A DNA stretch of 64,000 nt from Timema cristinae (lineage: Eukaryota; Arthropoda; Insecta; Phasmatodea; Timematidae), in assembly GCA_039000515.1 (NCBI GenBank), contig JBCFYV010000876.1, positions 1 through 64,000 of the forward strand, written 5' to 3'. The position numbers and the translations under genes were made by a program. The notes below the pieces were generated by a model. The model saw only the letters and a list, made by a program, of their open reading frames with translations. It did not search any database and was not told the DNA's origin. This document shows, piece by piece, positions 22,735 through 33,851 of this stretch (its first letter is position 1; each line of letters begins with the position of its first letter).

Positions 22735-22794
22735 CCACCCCTCCCTCCCTCATTCGATGCCACACGATACGAAAAGAAGAAGAACAGGGTATCG

Positions 22795-22995
22795 ATCTAT
22801 TCTTGTCCCAACTTGTCTTGTCTGCCCACCAACCTGGCGCCAGGAAAAACTCGTTGCCCGGGCCAATGACCTCAATATCTATTCTTGTCTTGTTCGGCCG
22901 ACATACTGGCACCAGGGGAAACCCAGGTTGCCGAGGTCACGATTTATTCTTGTCCTGACTTGTCGACCCACCAGACTGGCGCCAGGGTTGCAACA
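22795..22995. repeat. Sub-terminal tandem repeat of about 82 bp, 2.5 copies
   Basis: Units share (T)CTATTCTTGTC...CTTGTC and an (A/C)CTGGC(G/A)CCAGG core (near 22830, 22905, 22978), at roughly 75-82 bp spacing. They lie next to the right TIR and are not present at the left end. Confidence 0.7.
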
Positions 22996-23025
22996 GGAGG
23001 GGAAGTGAAAGGCAGGTTAACCATT

Positions 23026-23559
23026 TATCACACTCTACCCCTGACAGCCATAGCGCGAGGTTCGTGCTGGACAGTCCAACAGAGCCTTGTGGCGGAGGAA
23101 CCAATCTTCATTCTACCCCCGACAGCCATAGCGCGAGGTTCGTGCTGCTTGTTCCGGGACAGAGCCTTCTGACGGATGAACCAATGTTCATTCTACCCCC
23201 GACAGCCATAGCGCGAGTTTCGAGCAGTGGCCTCATGCACCCCCCAAATAATCTACAACGCCCTAATCAACGAATAAAAACTCCAACACCTCAATCCTAC
23301 CAATTAATTAATTAACAATAATTAATTAACAATCATTAATTATTAATCATCAAGAACCAACATGTCTGGGGTTTGTAGTCGCGGGGGCTGTGCGGGAGGG
23401 GAAAGAGGGGACAGGAGGAGGTCAGGGGTGGGGGAAGGAGGTCAGGGGGGAAGGAGGCTATTTATAGCAGCCAATCAGAGGAAAGGAGGTTAATTGAAAT
23501 CACAATACTATCTCGTGGTGTGACGTAGTGTGATGAGGAGCCCCGAAGCTACTACTCCT
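23026..23559 (-). repeat. Right terminal inverted repeat
   Basis: Read from 23559 inward it matches the left TIR: the TCATCACACTACGTCACACC block, TATAAATAGCC, the AATTAATT stretch, TTGAGGTGTTGGAGTTTTTA, then about 2.5 copies of the 80-bp GCACGAACCTCGCGCTATGG repeat against about 6.5 on the left. It ends ...ACTACTCCT at 23559, followed by the duplicated target TATAAC. Confidence 0.92.
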
Positions 23560-23565
23560 TATAAC

Positions 23566-23850
23566 TATTAGAAAATAAACTTGATACTAAACACTTTTAC
23601 TGAAGCATTATTATATTTACTTTGTCCAAAAAATTACTATAAAACCTGTCAAATTACTGGCCTTGAATCTCTTTTCCTTCCATACAAGCTTGAGTCCTTA
23701 TAAATGCTTAACAGGATAGGTACATGTTTGTTTAGAACATTTCTCCACACATTCATGTATAAGATGTCCTTTACTGCCGCATTTATTCAAGAGATGTGTC
23801 CATAATTATCTTCAATGTGGTTAAGAATATCATCTTCTAAATTGGTTAAT
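23566..23850. other. Flank between the Polinton-like element and Copia
   Basis: AT-rich intronic DNA. The minus strand keeps a short partly open frame (near 23640-23840) that I cannot assign. It may be decayed Copia sequence. Confidence 0.4.
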
Positions 23851-25040
23851 CTAGTAGTGTTTGGTCAATTTCTTGCCATTGCGTTCACAGGCAAATAGCC
23901 AAAGATCAGCCAAGGTAGCTTCTAATCCCTGCTGTTTCATGAATTTGACGAATCGCTGATTCCAACACTGTGGAGCATGTTTGAGATCGTACTGATCCTG
24001 TTTTGAGTTTGCACACACAGCCACTGATGTAATTGCTCCCCTCTGGTTGACGTATGTATACTTCCTCCTGAAATGGGCCGTGCAGGAAAGCCATCTTATA
24101 TCAAATTGACACAGTCTCAACTGCAATCACAGAGTGCACCATGTAATGGCGCGCTACTGGACTGAAAGTCTCGTTGTAATCAATGTCCTCCTTTTGAGCA
24201 TATACTTTAGCAACAAATGGAGATCAGAACCCTTTAATTGATCCATCGGTATTAAGCTTCGTGTAGAGAACCCAGCGATTGTTGAGGATCTTGGAACCTT
24301 TCATGTGTTCCACCATCTTCCACGTGTCATCTTTGACCAGGATATTCATTTCTTCTTTCATGGCCAAAGCCATCTTCTTTATGTGTCCAATTCATGGCTT
24401 CGTTTTATGATGCAGGATGTCCATGGTCGTCAACTGCAGTGTACGCTGCATAGAGCGAAATTCTCCCAACGGCTGCTCGACTGTACGTTTTGATCTTTGG
24501 AATTTCTTTGGCAACTCTTCTTCGATTGCCAACTCGAAATGATTTTCAGACTCCAATGACTCTGACTTCACGTTGTTGTTCTGTAGCAGCTTTTTTAACA
24601 AGGGTACTTCTCACAATTTTTTCAGCCGAAGAGTTTGTGAAAATACATTCAAGCTTCAAGTAAACATCGTGTGAGCATACAAACTTCTCACGTGATGAAA
24701 CATTAGCTTGGTATCCATCATTATCATTCAGATAGCCGACCATTGGACCAAACACACTTTTATTGTCAAATTTCCTCCTAAATGGTTATGTAACTTTCTA
24801 TACTAAACACACATATGTGATTCACGTCTTTATCACGTGCTCGTTCCGTAATTCAATCGGAGATTTACCAAAAGCTCGTGTTTTATCACTGTTATTCAAT
24901 AAATACACTCCAATTTCACAAGCGTCGCTGTATGTCGCTGTCAACACCAATGCAATGCCACGTTCATTGAGAATATGACAAACATCCTCGCAGTCGAATT
25001 TCTTGCCACCATCACACCGGAACATTTTGACCATGTGACC
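23851..25040 (-). pseudogene. Copia-type retrotransposon pol, integrase to reverse transcriptase
   Basis: Minus-strand frames, in order from the right. An integrase-core segment contains FRCDGGKKFDCEDVCHILNE (about 25030-24960), the CDxGxEF-type context of the second catalytic Asp. The post-integrase linker follows, with MVGYLNDNDGYQANVSSREK and VCSHDVYLKLE (about 24755-24650). Next is the start of the RT domain, with MAFLHGPFQEEVYIRQPEGS (about 24094-24035) and a KHAPQCWNQRF segment (about 23980). In intact Copia the corresponding words are AFLHGxLxExIYMxQPxGF and LYGLKQAPRxW. Frameshifts and stops are frequent, and the RT catalytic YVDD part and 3' LTR are missing. The gag half lies at 28.0-29.05 kb, separated by foreign repeats. 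Confidence 0.8.
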
Positions 25041-25044
25041 ATCT

Positions 25045-25940
25045 GTTTAAATTTAATTTAGAAAATATTGTATGCACTTAGCAGCTTCATCCTTTCACTT
25101 GATAAATAAATGGTACAGCGCACGGCACAGTCTTTCTCTCTATTTTTATCTTAAAATAAAGATACATTTACTAAAAACTCGTAAGATTTCTGAACAAAAT
25201 AATGTACACTGTCGCATCAACACTCCACATAGGAACATGAATAAAATAATTTACACTGATATAAAAACATTGATAAAAGAGGCACATCTTGGTCCACCAA
25301 AGAGCATTCCAAACAATTTCACATTTCAAAGACCTTAATAAAATGAAATTTGAACCATTTGCTGACAGCTTGGAAACTGGGATCTGCTTTACATGTTCCA
25401 ATTTATGAAAATTGTATTTACTAAAGATGAATGGAGGGAAGTAAAAAGAAATCTAATGACTCAATAACTGATGAAAGAATGTGAAAGTGTAATATGAATT
25501 ATTGTTAATAATAGTTTTTTGGCTTTTTTGTTGCTTGTATAAAGGTAAAATCAAATTAGTAGGCAGTAGTAAAGCTTGAAAACAGGACATAAAATTGGAC
25601 CTCTAATTTTAAGAATATAAACCATCTAGATTTATGTATTTTCAGATAATAAAGCAATCAACTAGTCTAGAAACTAATTTATAAATTCGCATTAAATTGG
25701 TTTGTGGTCTGAAAAATAACTTTCTCCCAATCCAAATCTGATTATTTTCATATTACTGAAAATGACATCTATCTGCGTATCATTGTTTGTCGTTGACTCG
25801 TCAGACTTTAGAATGGGTTTCAAACTATATTTTCTCATTAATTCCAACATAAAATAATATTTATATCCAATAATATTATAGTTAAAATCCTATAATAGTA
25901 TAACATCAGATTTGTCAGAAGGGATGATTTTTTTAATTTA
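25045..25940. other. AT-rich filler inside the split Copia
   Basis: No gene and no repeat that I recognise. Short open frames are composition-driven. Confidence 0.5.
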
Positions 25941-26184
25941 GCACCGTGTCTTACCACCCGTTCGATATATACGCTTAAGTACTGATTAAGTTAATAGATT
26001 ATAAATTGGGAGAGTTAAATTTAGAGGAAGTGAACCCGCATTTGCATGGAAAGAGAGTGGGAAACCATTTAGGTAAAAACCACACCAGTTCACCCTACCA
26101 AGAATCGAACCTTGATCTCCTCGTCCTCGGCACTCAAACTCAACATGAAACTAACACGTTAGCCAACTACGCAACCAAGGCGAG
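25941..26184 (-). repeat. tRNA-derived SINE, near full length
   Basis: About 244 bp on the minus strand. It has a tRNA-like head with B box GGTTCGATTCTTGG, a body with TTTCCCACTCTCTTTCCATG and GGTTCACTTCCTCTAAAT, and the 3' tail CGAACGGGTGGTAAGACACGGTGC. It serves with the copy at 54460-54700 as the reference for the other fragments in the window. Confidence 0.85.
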
Positions 26185-26329
26185 TAACAATTTAGAAATT
26201 AGTTTTATGTGTCAGTGTACCCTACAATATATATATATAAATTCTTGCTTATAGATAATAAACTATTGTTTTTATAAAATATACCCCATATTCAAATATT
26301 TGTATTTCTAATAGTACTATAACTTTCCT

Positions 26330-27277
26330 TGCCTAGTCTTTAAAATAGTTTCGGCTCTAAGTTGAATTATAGACAAACAAATAGACAGATATACGGCATT
26401 GCGAAAACCACTTTTTCGGATTTGGGGGATTATTAAACGTCAATATTCATCAAAATCTAGTGTTGTTGTTTTTTTCGGTCACAATACTTGCTCTACCTGT
26501 AAGGGAGCGAGAAAGTAAAAATATTGAAATTGGGTCCCCAAGGGTTGTTTTAAAATGTCGACTTTCAGTTTAAAATTTTCAACATTTTACTATGAGTTGC
26601 ACATCCGATGGTTATTGCAATGCTATTAAACTCCTGGTTTATTAATTTTTAACAATAAAATAGGCAAATATTGACTATTGAATATAAAATTATAGAGATA
26701 GATTATTGCTGTACAAAATTTTCCCCTAAGAATTTGAAAGAAATAGAACATACAATTTTTAAAAGACTTATATTTATTTCTTACTCTATAGCATTAGAGA
26801 ATTATTGCGTTAAAACTTAATTAGTGTCTCTTTACAACTAAAACTAACAAAATTGCATTAATATGTCTTTTTGCCAATATCTCAGACATTATTGGTTTTA
26901 TAAAAATATATTTGATATACATTTTTTTTTAAATTTTCAATAGTACTAAAATTTTGCAATGATAAGCTATTTAGTATCTCAAATAGTTAGTGGATACAGA
27001 AATTTCCGCTTCTGTAAAGTACCTTAAAATCATTTTCATGGGAAAATGAAAATAGTCGGTCTATTTATAATCTTAAGCAACGTCTAGATCAAAATCGATA
27101 GAGCCGATTTTGAGCAAATCGATTTTCTTTAAATTGATTTTTTTTATTTTTCACTTTTTACTAAGCTACTCTTAATTTTAGGGTTAAACAGACATACAGA
27201 CATACGGTATTGCAAAAAACACTTTTTAGGTTTCGAGGGGTCATGAGACCTCGATATCAATCAACATTTCGGGTTAG

Positions 27278-27363
<86 letters not shown>

Positions 27364-27930
27364 GAGAGAAAGAGAGAGAGCTTAAAAGTTATTGGTTTTA
27401 TAACAATATTTTTCTCATAAAAGATGTGTATTATAACTAGATCTACATATTTGCAATGATAAGTAATTTAATATCTCAAATAGTTGCGGAGATATGATTA
27501 AAAAAAATAAGAATTTACGCATTAGACTGGAACCCTTAGTCATTTTGCCGAAATATTGAGAGTAACCATTTTGTTTGAAATATTTATAAATGTTTTAAAA
27601 TGAAATTTAATCCAAATCATTAGAGCCGATTAGAGAAAATCAAATTTTTCACTTTCTGCCCTTTAGTAAACTACCTTTGTTTTTAGGGTTAAATATTCCA
27701 TTCTAAAAACCCTTGGGGCAACCCAATTAAAGCCCTAGATACAAAGTTTTAGCCAAATGGGTAAAATAGTTTTTTAGGCTCTAGTCCGAGATACGGACAG
27801 ACAGGCGGAAATTCAACAACCACTTTTTTTGATTCAGGGAGTCATGAAACGTCAACATTCATAAAAATCTTGAGTTCAATTCTTTAGATGATCACAATAA
27901 TTTCTCTACCTGTAATATAGCGAGAAAGTA
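26330..27930. repeat. AT-rich repeat family, three related blocks
   Basis: A characteristic cassette recurs at about 26380-26520, 27185-27270 and 27785-27930: a CAGACAGATATACGG-like start, AAACCACTTTTT, then (T/G)CATGAAACGTCAACATTCAT, closing in places with CTACCTGTAA...GCGAGAAAGTAAAAA. Similar GAGCCGATTTTGAGCAAATC-type segments lie between the blocks. This looks like tandem or nested copies of one non-coding element. No protein is encoded and I cannot name the family. Confidence 0.6.
27279..27380. repeat. (TA)n/(GA)n compound microsatellite
   Basis: A run of TA dinucleotides (27279-27320) passes directly into GA dinucleotides (27321-27380). Confidence 0.95.
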
Positions 27931-28046
27931 AAAAATTGTACAGTAAATACTTGCTATAATCGGTCTTTAAAACACACGAAATACCTTGCAACTAGAAAAA
28001 CTTCCACTGACATCGGTCCGTTGATCTGATCACCAGAAACCTGTGT

Positions 28047-28349
28047 TTATTCTGATCGTGACTTGAAGGGCCCCCAGTGTACTTTGCCCATGGCACACCC
28101 GTCATAAAATTCTCCTGTTTCTCTCACGCCTACCTTCTTGTCCATCTTCTCAAGCACCTTCCGTACGTGTCGATTATCACTCTCGCGGAACCATGACCAT
28201 GATTTACATGTACGTTGTCCACTCACCTGTTGATACGAGATTGTCGCGTTCAATTGTAATTTGTTGGCGCTCCATGAATACACTAACACCATGCTCTGCC
28301 CCACTCCGAGCTGAAAAGAGGACGTATACCGATTTGTGGGACATACCAA
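28047..28349 (-). pseudogene. Copia-type GAG-pre-integrase segment
   Basis: The minus-strand frame contains SDNRHVRKVLEKMDKKVGV then CAMGKVHWGPFKSRSE. This is the pattern of the Copia GAG-pre-integrase domain, in which NxxxxRxLLKxxxVxG leads to a CxxCxxGKxHRxPF-type zinc motif. It is collinear with the gag piece to its right and the integrase/RT piece at 23.85-25.04 kb. Confidence 0.7.
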
Positions 28350-28507
28350 ATATTACAAATATCCAGAGGTTCACTTGTCATGGGCCAGCATCTTAACGTT
28401 AACATGACTGGAAACAAAGGCTAATATTTTTTTTATTTTAGTTGCCAAAGATATATTGACTAGAGATGAAAACTTCTTGTACGTGGAAAATTACTGCTTG
28501 TATGCCG

Positions 28508-29055
28508 TCATGTGAGGCGACCAGGCAGGTGAAACGAGTACACAGATCCCAGAACGAAGGGAATCCTAAAATGGAACTGACAAAAATCACTTTCAAATAT
28601 AATTATATTTTCAAATACTAAATGCCATTGCTTTGCTTTGCTATGCGGTTCAGATGTCAGAGAATCAAGTGCCTCGAGTGGGCCCAGCCTTTTTTCGATC
28701 GTACACAGCTTCTCAATTAAGCTGTTCGTCGTGCGCTTGCTGTCATCAAGAGACTCCCAAACGTTGCTGAATTCCCGGAATGAATGCCCAACTATCGCCA
28801 AAATTTCTCCATGCATCAGCTCAACCTGTATTTTGTATGACCCTCCTTGACGAAGTTATGTTTTCATATATACAAACAACATCTTGAACTTTGCAATGCA
28901 CGCTACAATCTCTATGTTTGGATCGCACTCAAGCTTGGAAAATGTGTCATCAACAGACTCAATCGTTGATTGCTGCTCTACTCATATATGCTGAAAAGCT
29001 GGTTCCATATACCCTTGGTGTTGGTATACATCAAGCGGCAGTGGGTTGACTCACT
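28508..29055 (-). pseudogene. Copia-type gag remnant
   Basis: Minus-strand frames include NTKGIWNQLFSIYE (about 29020), LECDPNIEIVACIAKFKMLF (about 28935-28876, frameshifted) and MHGEILAIVGHSFREFSNVW then RTTNSLIEKLCTIEKRL (28816-28690). The order xxxxWxxLxxxYE ... L..RLxxxExRL matches Copia gag helices. It contains frame breaks, and no 5' LTR was identified to its right. Confidence 0.7.
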
Positions 29056-30480
29056 GCACTCGTGATAGGAGACTTCGTGCGGTGTCTCAATATTTATCTG
29101 ATTGTCTGTCATAGAAGCTTCTACGTAAACAGGGCATATTCAGGTTACATCTATAATAGTCACCATTTCTTAATGTTCGAGGTTCATATTTATTTGTTAC
29201 TACCACTTGGTTCAATTAAACGCACCGTCAAGGTTTTCAAACTTTTTTTAGCATCTGTCACCATTACGATCACTAGAAAATTTAAATTACAGACATGAAA
29301 TTGAAACCAGATTAGGTCTGTTTTACCTTCTAGCACTTACGACCTCTAACTCAAAATGAATTACAAAAAGATAATATGTGTGTTTACCATAGGATGTACT
29401 CCTGGCGATCACATTAACTCAAAATTCCCATTCACTGAAAAGTTTCCCTTGTTTGACCACGCAAACAAAGTCATACAAATAATTCAGTTAGTTTTCATTT
29501 TCAAAGTGGCGTATTTTCTATGTGTGCTGTCTTTCACCGCACACCTATGCCCAAAGGAAAATAAAAATAAGACTATTAATCCATAATCTAATGTTCTGCT
29601 TGTGGACCGCACACAACAGGATACGTAATTTGGTTCCCAACTAGATGTAGTTTTGTGGCCTTCTGGTGTTAAATTGGAGGGTGACTGGTAGCTGTCTTTT
29701 AAGAATTCACGTGGCTACTGGCCTCTTGGTTATTTCTGTATACTTTCGTGGGGTATGCTTCTCTCTTTGAGACCGCGTCTACCGACAAGTTTGGTGACGC
29801 GCGTGAAAGGAGGGATGGGGGACAGGTTTTAGCTGTACATGTCGGAATACGTGCGGCTTGCTTAGGCAGGCCACACACTGGATCCGACATTTTGCCTTAC
29901 GACAAGATAATTTGTCTGACAGTGCCAGAAGGTGTTCGATGCACTCTGTTCAACGTGAGGTTAAATGGAGGCCCGCACACAGGCTTTGACACTGTCTTAA
30001 GACGCCTTTTGACGTCGTTAAACGTTTTATTCTTTGTTGGACCAAGGTTCCTCAAGTTTCGTATTTCGACATGACACCTTCCGACGGACACTGTGCATGC
30101 CCCAGCAGCTGAGATCAGTCATGTAACTACCGCTTGGCCCGTAAATGAGGGAAACTCGACTTTCGTTTGGAAATGGCGGGAATACTACAAGAAATCAAGG
30201 CGTCTAAAGACAGAAAAACAGACCCCCACAAACTGCAACCGACAAGACTCGACGTTTTGTATAAAGATGTTTTGTCTTTAATCAACTGTCGGATCCATCG
30301 AGCGGCTAGTCTTACAGCTCCTGTCATTTGTAAAGCGAGAACGTAGCGGAATGTTTCTCATATGCGGTGTTATTCGTGTTTTTTAGTTGCAGGGAGTGAA
30401 AAGTATTACTGTGACAGTGAGTTTCAAGTTGTAAACTAGTTATTATTTAGGAGATAATTGACATATACCCAAAATGCAAG
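29056..30480. other. Intronic DNA between Copia and a hAT fragment
   Basis: 29700-30350 is GC-richer than its neighbours. It contains two related motifs, GCAGGCCACACACTGGATCCGA (first 20 bases matter, about 29866) and GGAGGCCCGCACACAGG (about 29968), which may be sub-terminal repeats of the hAT element that follows. The open frame at 29748-30074 has no protein-like features. A gene is not supported. Confidence 0.35.
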
Positions 30481-30945
30481 TGTTGGACGATATTGGTAGA
30501 AAGAAGTTTCCTTCACCAAGTATTGGTGAAAATCTATCAATTACTACCACTCTTAAAAACTGTACATAAAACTAAGACAGAAGTATACACACGCATTTTT
30601 CAACATTACAAGATGGTGGAGTGGTTAACTGGTTGCAAAAAGAGGAATAAATTGTTCTGCTGGCCTTGGTTTTTATTTTCTTCAGAAGGAAGCGTATGGA
30701 GTAGAAATGGTTTTGATGATCTTTAGCACTTAGTACAGCTAGGCAGAGACGTGACAAGGCTAAACACTATGTCCAATGCTTTTTTTCAATTGAAAATGTT
30801 TGGCCGACAAAGAGTGGACATCATACTTAATGATCAGCTCGACAAAAGTATCAATCAACATAATGAACTTATAATGTTTAAATATCAAGTTTGAACAAAA
30901 GCCATCAAACCATTTTGGTTGTGGCACTAGGTACTGACAGACATA
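30480..30945 (+). pseudogene. hAT-family transposase fragment with TTF-type zinc finger
   Basis: A short frame contains MVEWLTGCKKRNKLFCWPWF followed by WSRNGFDDL. It matches the TTF-type zinc finger of hAT transposases and ZMYM-like proteins (WLxxCxxxxxLFCFPCLLF...W.xxGxxDLxHL). The next frame continues with RDVTRLNTMSNAFFQLKMFG. The catalytic domain and C-terminal dimerisation domain are absent. One cysteine of the CxPC motif is replaced by tryptophan. It is a dead fragment. Confidence 0.6.
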
Positions 30946-32728
30946 CATAATTTACCGATAAATTGTATGGGTTCAGCAAATTAAATTTCAATATTTAATT
31001 TATCATAATCTAAAGGTCATTTTTTAAGGATTGTGATATTTTCTCTTCGCGTGAAAAAGTGAAAGTATGTATGGAAGAAAGCAACATATACAATTAAGGA
31101 GGTATGTATGAAAGGTGAAGTTTGGGGGAATAATGACTATAACTACGTAAATTAGCCATATCTCAATCATATTCAAATAAGATGAAAAATGACACCTTGG
31201 CCCGGGTTTGATTCCCGTGCCCGGAAGTCATCCTTCAATTTATTTTATCAAAAATAAATATGTTCAAAAAATATTAGAATGTTTTGTAAGAAAAAATATA
31301 ATAATATTGTTATCTTAAAACTTACACATGAACAAATATAATATTATTATTACTTGCAGCCTAGTGTATTGAGAGTTTTTTCCCTAAATGGTTTCCTACT
31401 CTCCCCTCACATGCATGTGCGGGTACATTTCCTCTACATTCTACCTCTATTATTTTTACAACAATAACGCTATTAGTAGACAAATTATACGTAGAAGCAA
31501 ATACTGTATGTAGTGAAACATAGGGAAATAAAAAAATTAAAACACATCTCACCTCTTTGGTGTTTCATAGAGAATAGTTTCTGCTGGTAATTGTTTTACT
31601 AACCAGGTGACAGGTTTTTTTTAAGATCTGACATATTTTAATGTAACTAACTAACACTATTATATTAGCAACAGGCCAATTCTGTTACCACTGATTCCCT
31701 TCTAACACAAACCTTCCAACCTTGTAATAACTAACAATGTATGCTCTTTCCTCTGGTTAGTTCCTCAAGTAAGATCTTACACGTGATAACAAAAATGTTC
31801 ACATTCTTTTCTTGGACCCAACTCACTTGGCTCATCCCTAGACATGTCCTTTTGTTTCCAATACCATATTGAATGTAGGGGAATGAAGGCATTCAAAATG
31901 TTCACTGCTAGTTTTACAATCAGAAGATTTTACAAGGAGCATCCTAAAGGTGAATATTACCAATATTAATTAACTAGTATTTGGTTGATGACAGACAATT
32001 AATAATAAAACTTTTATATATCTTGAATCAACTTTTAGTGATTTCTCCACGAGTTACCATTGGTTTCGATCCCCCCCAGCCTCATTCACCCATACACTAG
32101 TCCATCTCCCACCCCTTTAACTCCACCTATACACAGCTACAAAAATTATATATAAGTTACTCTTTTACTCTTGAGGATGTCCCTAAATGCTCATTAAATA
32201 CTTAAGCATATCAGAGTAGGGTGTGCCTGAGTATATAAAAACAATTATCTTACACTTAAATGATCATTAAAGATGATTAATAATTGACCTAAACTTGGAA
32301 CTATAGTTTAGGTGTTACTTAATTATGATTTACGAGTATTAATAATAAAGTTTTAGAACAAAATAAATCATTGTGTCATTTGTGAATGTTTTTAGCAGCA
32401 GTTCAAATGTATAAAAGCCATTATTACATTAGGAACTAAATTTATTGATTGGCCTGATTTCTTCCAAACCTAAACACATCATTTCCTTGAATTTTACACA
32501 ACATACTAAACAAGTCAAACCAAATAAAATAACTATAATACTTACAGTGAATAGCCAATACCGTTTTATTATTAATTTTATTATTAATAAAAAAATTAAA
32601 TTAGAAAATGAAACTTTGAGCAAATAAAAGTTAAAAACCAATCTTCCAAGTTGTGATCAAAAGTTGGCAAGTTGTGAAATAAGTTTATGCTCTAATAAAA
32701 ACTAACATAACTAATAATGTCCCTACAG
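30946..32728. other. Rest of LRR intron 2
   Basis: AT-rich. It holds a tRNA B-box-like remnant (GGGTTTGATTCCCGTGCCCGG near 31206) and a SINE body fragment in plus orientation at about 31375-31450 (ATGGTTTCCTACTCTCCCCT). A region at 32420-32640 has high A/T content and open frames on both strands that look random. The acceptor TCCCTACAG|GTTCTTGG ends the intron at 32728. Confidence 0.55.
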
Positions 32729-32899
32729 GTTCTTGGTAACCTGACTATTCTCAACATCGACGGTCATGAGTTTGATTCCCTCCCAACCGATGCATTTGGT
32801 GCAGGTCTTGTTCCAAATCACCTGGAGAAACTTCATCTCACCAATGGACGCCTTTCGGTTCTCCCAACAGAGGCACTAGCACCACTTCGTAAACTCAAG
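32729..32899 (+). CDS. LRR protein, coding exon 3
   Basis: 171 bp, exactly 57 codons, phase 0 at both ends. It is flanked by CCCTACAG and a GTTGGT donor. The translation contains LTILNIDGHEFDSLP and LEKLHLTNGRLSVLP, two consecutive LRRs with LxxLxLxxxxLxxLP spacing. Its length and layout parallel exon 2, supporting origin by exon duplication. Confidence 0.85.
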
Positions 32900-33344
32900 G
32901 TTGGTTAGTTATATTATTTATATTTTTGCTGGTAATTAGTTTGAGATGCTAGTAACAAACCATTGTTCTTGCATGTTGTCCTCAAAGATGGATTTCATTT
33001 TGAATCACTTAGATATCGTTTACACATTGTGAATTTCAATGTTTGTTTTTTTGCCTTTCAAAAATCGCTCTAAGATGAGTATTAGTATATTTACTGGAGG
33101 CTCTCCCTTATAATTATCTTGCCTTTAACAAGTATAACTTCGAATAAAACAAACGTGTAGTTAGATACAACTAAAACTATTGCAAATAAACCATAATATG
33201 TTGTTTGATGGCCACATGCATCTTCCAAACCGGCTTTGTTACTAAATATGTTTGAGGTACACATATTAAACATTGTAACAGTCATACCATGACTGATTAC
33301 ACTATGGCACCATCTTCTTACAAGCTATACCATAGTGTAACTTA

Positions 33345-33510
33345 GTAAGGTGAAGCTCCACCGTGGTTCGGATTCCACGTTAAACTGTAGGTCCTTCATT
33401 TCATCTCACAATCACCCTACCATTACACATTAGCGTAGGTGCGTATAACCCGAATGGGTAGTAAGACGTGGTGCTAATAATAATAATAATGATAATAATA
33501 GTAAGGTGAA
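33345..33510 (+). repeat. SINE (second head type) with (AAT)n tail
   Basis: The head contains a B-box-like stem (CCGTGGTTCGGATTCCACG), then CTCACAATCACCCTACCATT, then the shared SINE tail (GGGTAGTAAGACGTGGTGCT) and an AAT/GAT tail. Homologous copies lie at 59752-59885 (minus) and 60265-60405 (plus). Confidence 0.8.
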
Positions 33511-33665
33511 CTTGCCACCTTTCAGGATGAATCGAAGGTACACAAGAATCAATTAATCCAGCTGATTGCTGTACAATGTGTTAGATCTGCATGAAACGAT
33601 CGAACCAACTAGTTATCGTCTAGGATGTTGAACATGTTAGACAACTCAACTTAATGTTGTTGAAG

Positions 33666-33851
33666 GTGTTAGATCTTCATGGAAACCACCTAAAGGAGCT
33701 GAAAAAGAACCAGTTCCGAGGCCTGAGAGATGCTGAGGTCCTTGATCTGTCATTCAAACAACATCACCAAGCTTGACTCGTCCCATCTTGCTGACCTCAA
33801 TAAGATGTCCTGGTGCAACTTGTCAAACAACGCCATCTTGGAACTTACCAG
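33666..33851 (+). CDS. LRR protein, coding exon 4, with a one-base frameshift
   Basis: It starts after GTTGTTGAAG with VLDLHGNHLKELKKNQFRGL, then AEVLDLSF. The frame then breaks at TCATTCAAACAACATC (about 33758), where one extra A shifts the reading. One base further on the LRR resumes (ITKLDSSHLADLNKM, then NLSNNAI). The exon ends at ACCAG|GTAGCT, in a phase that fits exon 5. The shift is either a sequencing indel or an inactivating mutation. Neighbouring exons also carry small indels. Confidence 0.65.

Larger units (their letters stand above)
9960..23565. mobile_element. Polinton/Maverick- or adintovirus-like element with 6-bp TSD
   Basis: The element body is 9966-23559 (about 13.6 kb). 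Both ends start AG when read inward (AGTAAATCTTGGGGC left, AGGAGTAGTAGCTTCGGGGC right). They then share long terminal inverted repeats with identical stretches such as CATCACACTACGTCACACCA. The base pairs TATAAC lie immediately outside both ends (9960-9965 and 23560-23565), a perfect 6-bp target-site duplication. AG...CT ends, a 6-bp duplication and a protein-primed family-B polymerase are the defining traits of Polintons and their virus-like relatives. Recognised contents are a three-exon gene, a broken PolB, a PolB-like mini-ORF and a minus-strand gene. I saw no integrase, FtsK-type ATPase, adenain-like protease or hexon gene. The copy lies in intron 2 of the LRR gene and appears dead. Confidence 0.85.

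Noticed and set aside
29748..30074. 108-codon plus-strand ORF
   Set aside because: No motif, no start context, and an overlapping minus-strand frame of similar quality; it is probably hAT sub-terminal sequence.
32429..32641. Overlapping open frames on both strands upstream of LRR exon 3
   Set aside because: Extreme A/T composition and no motif; this is intron sequence between a poly-A-rich stretch and the acceptor.
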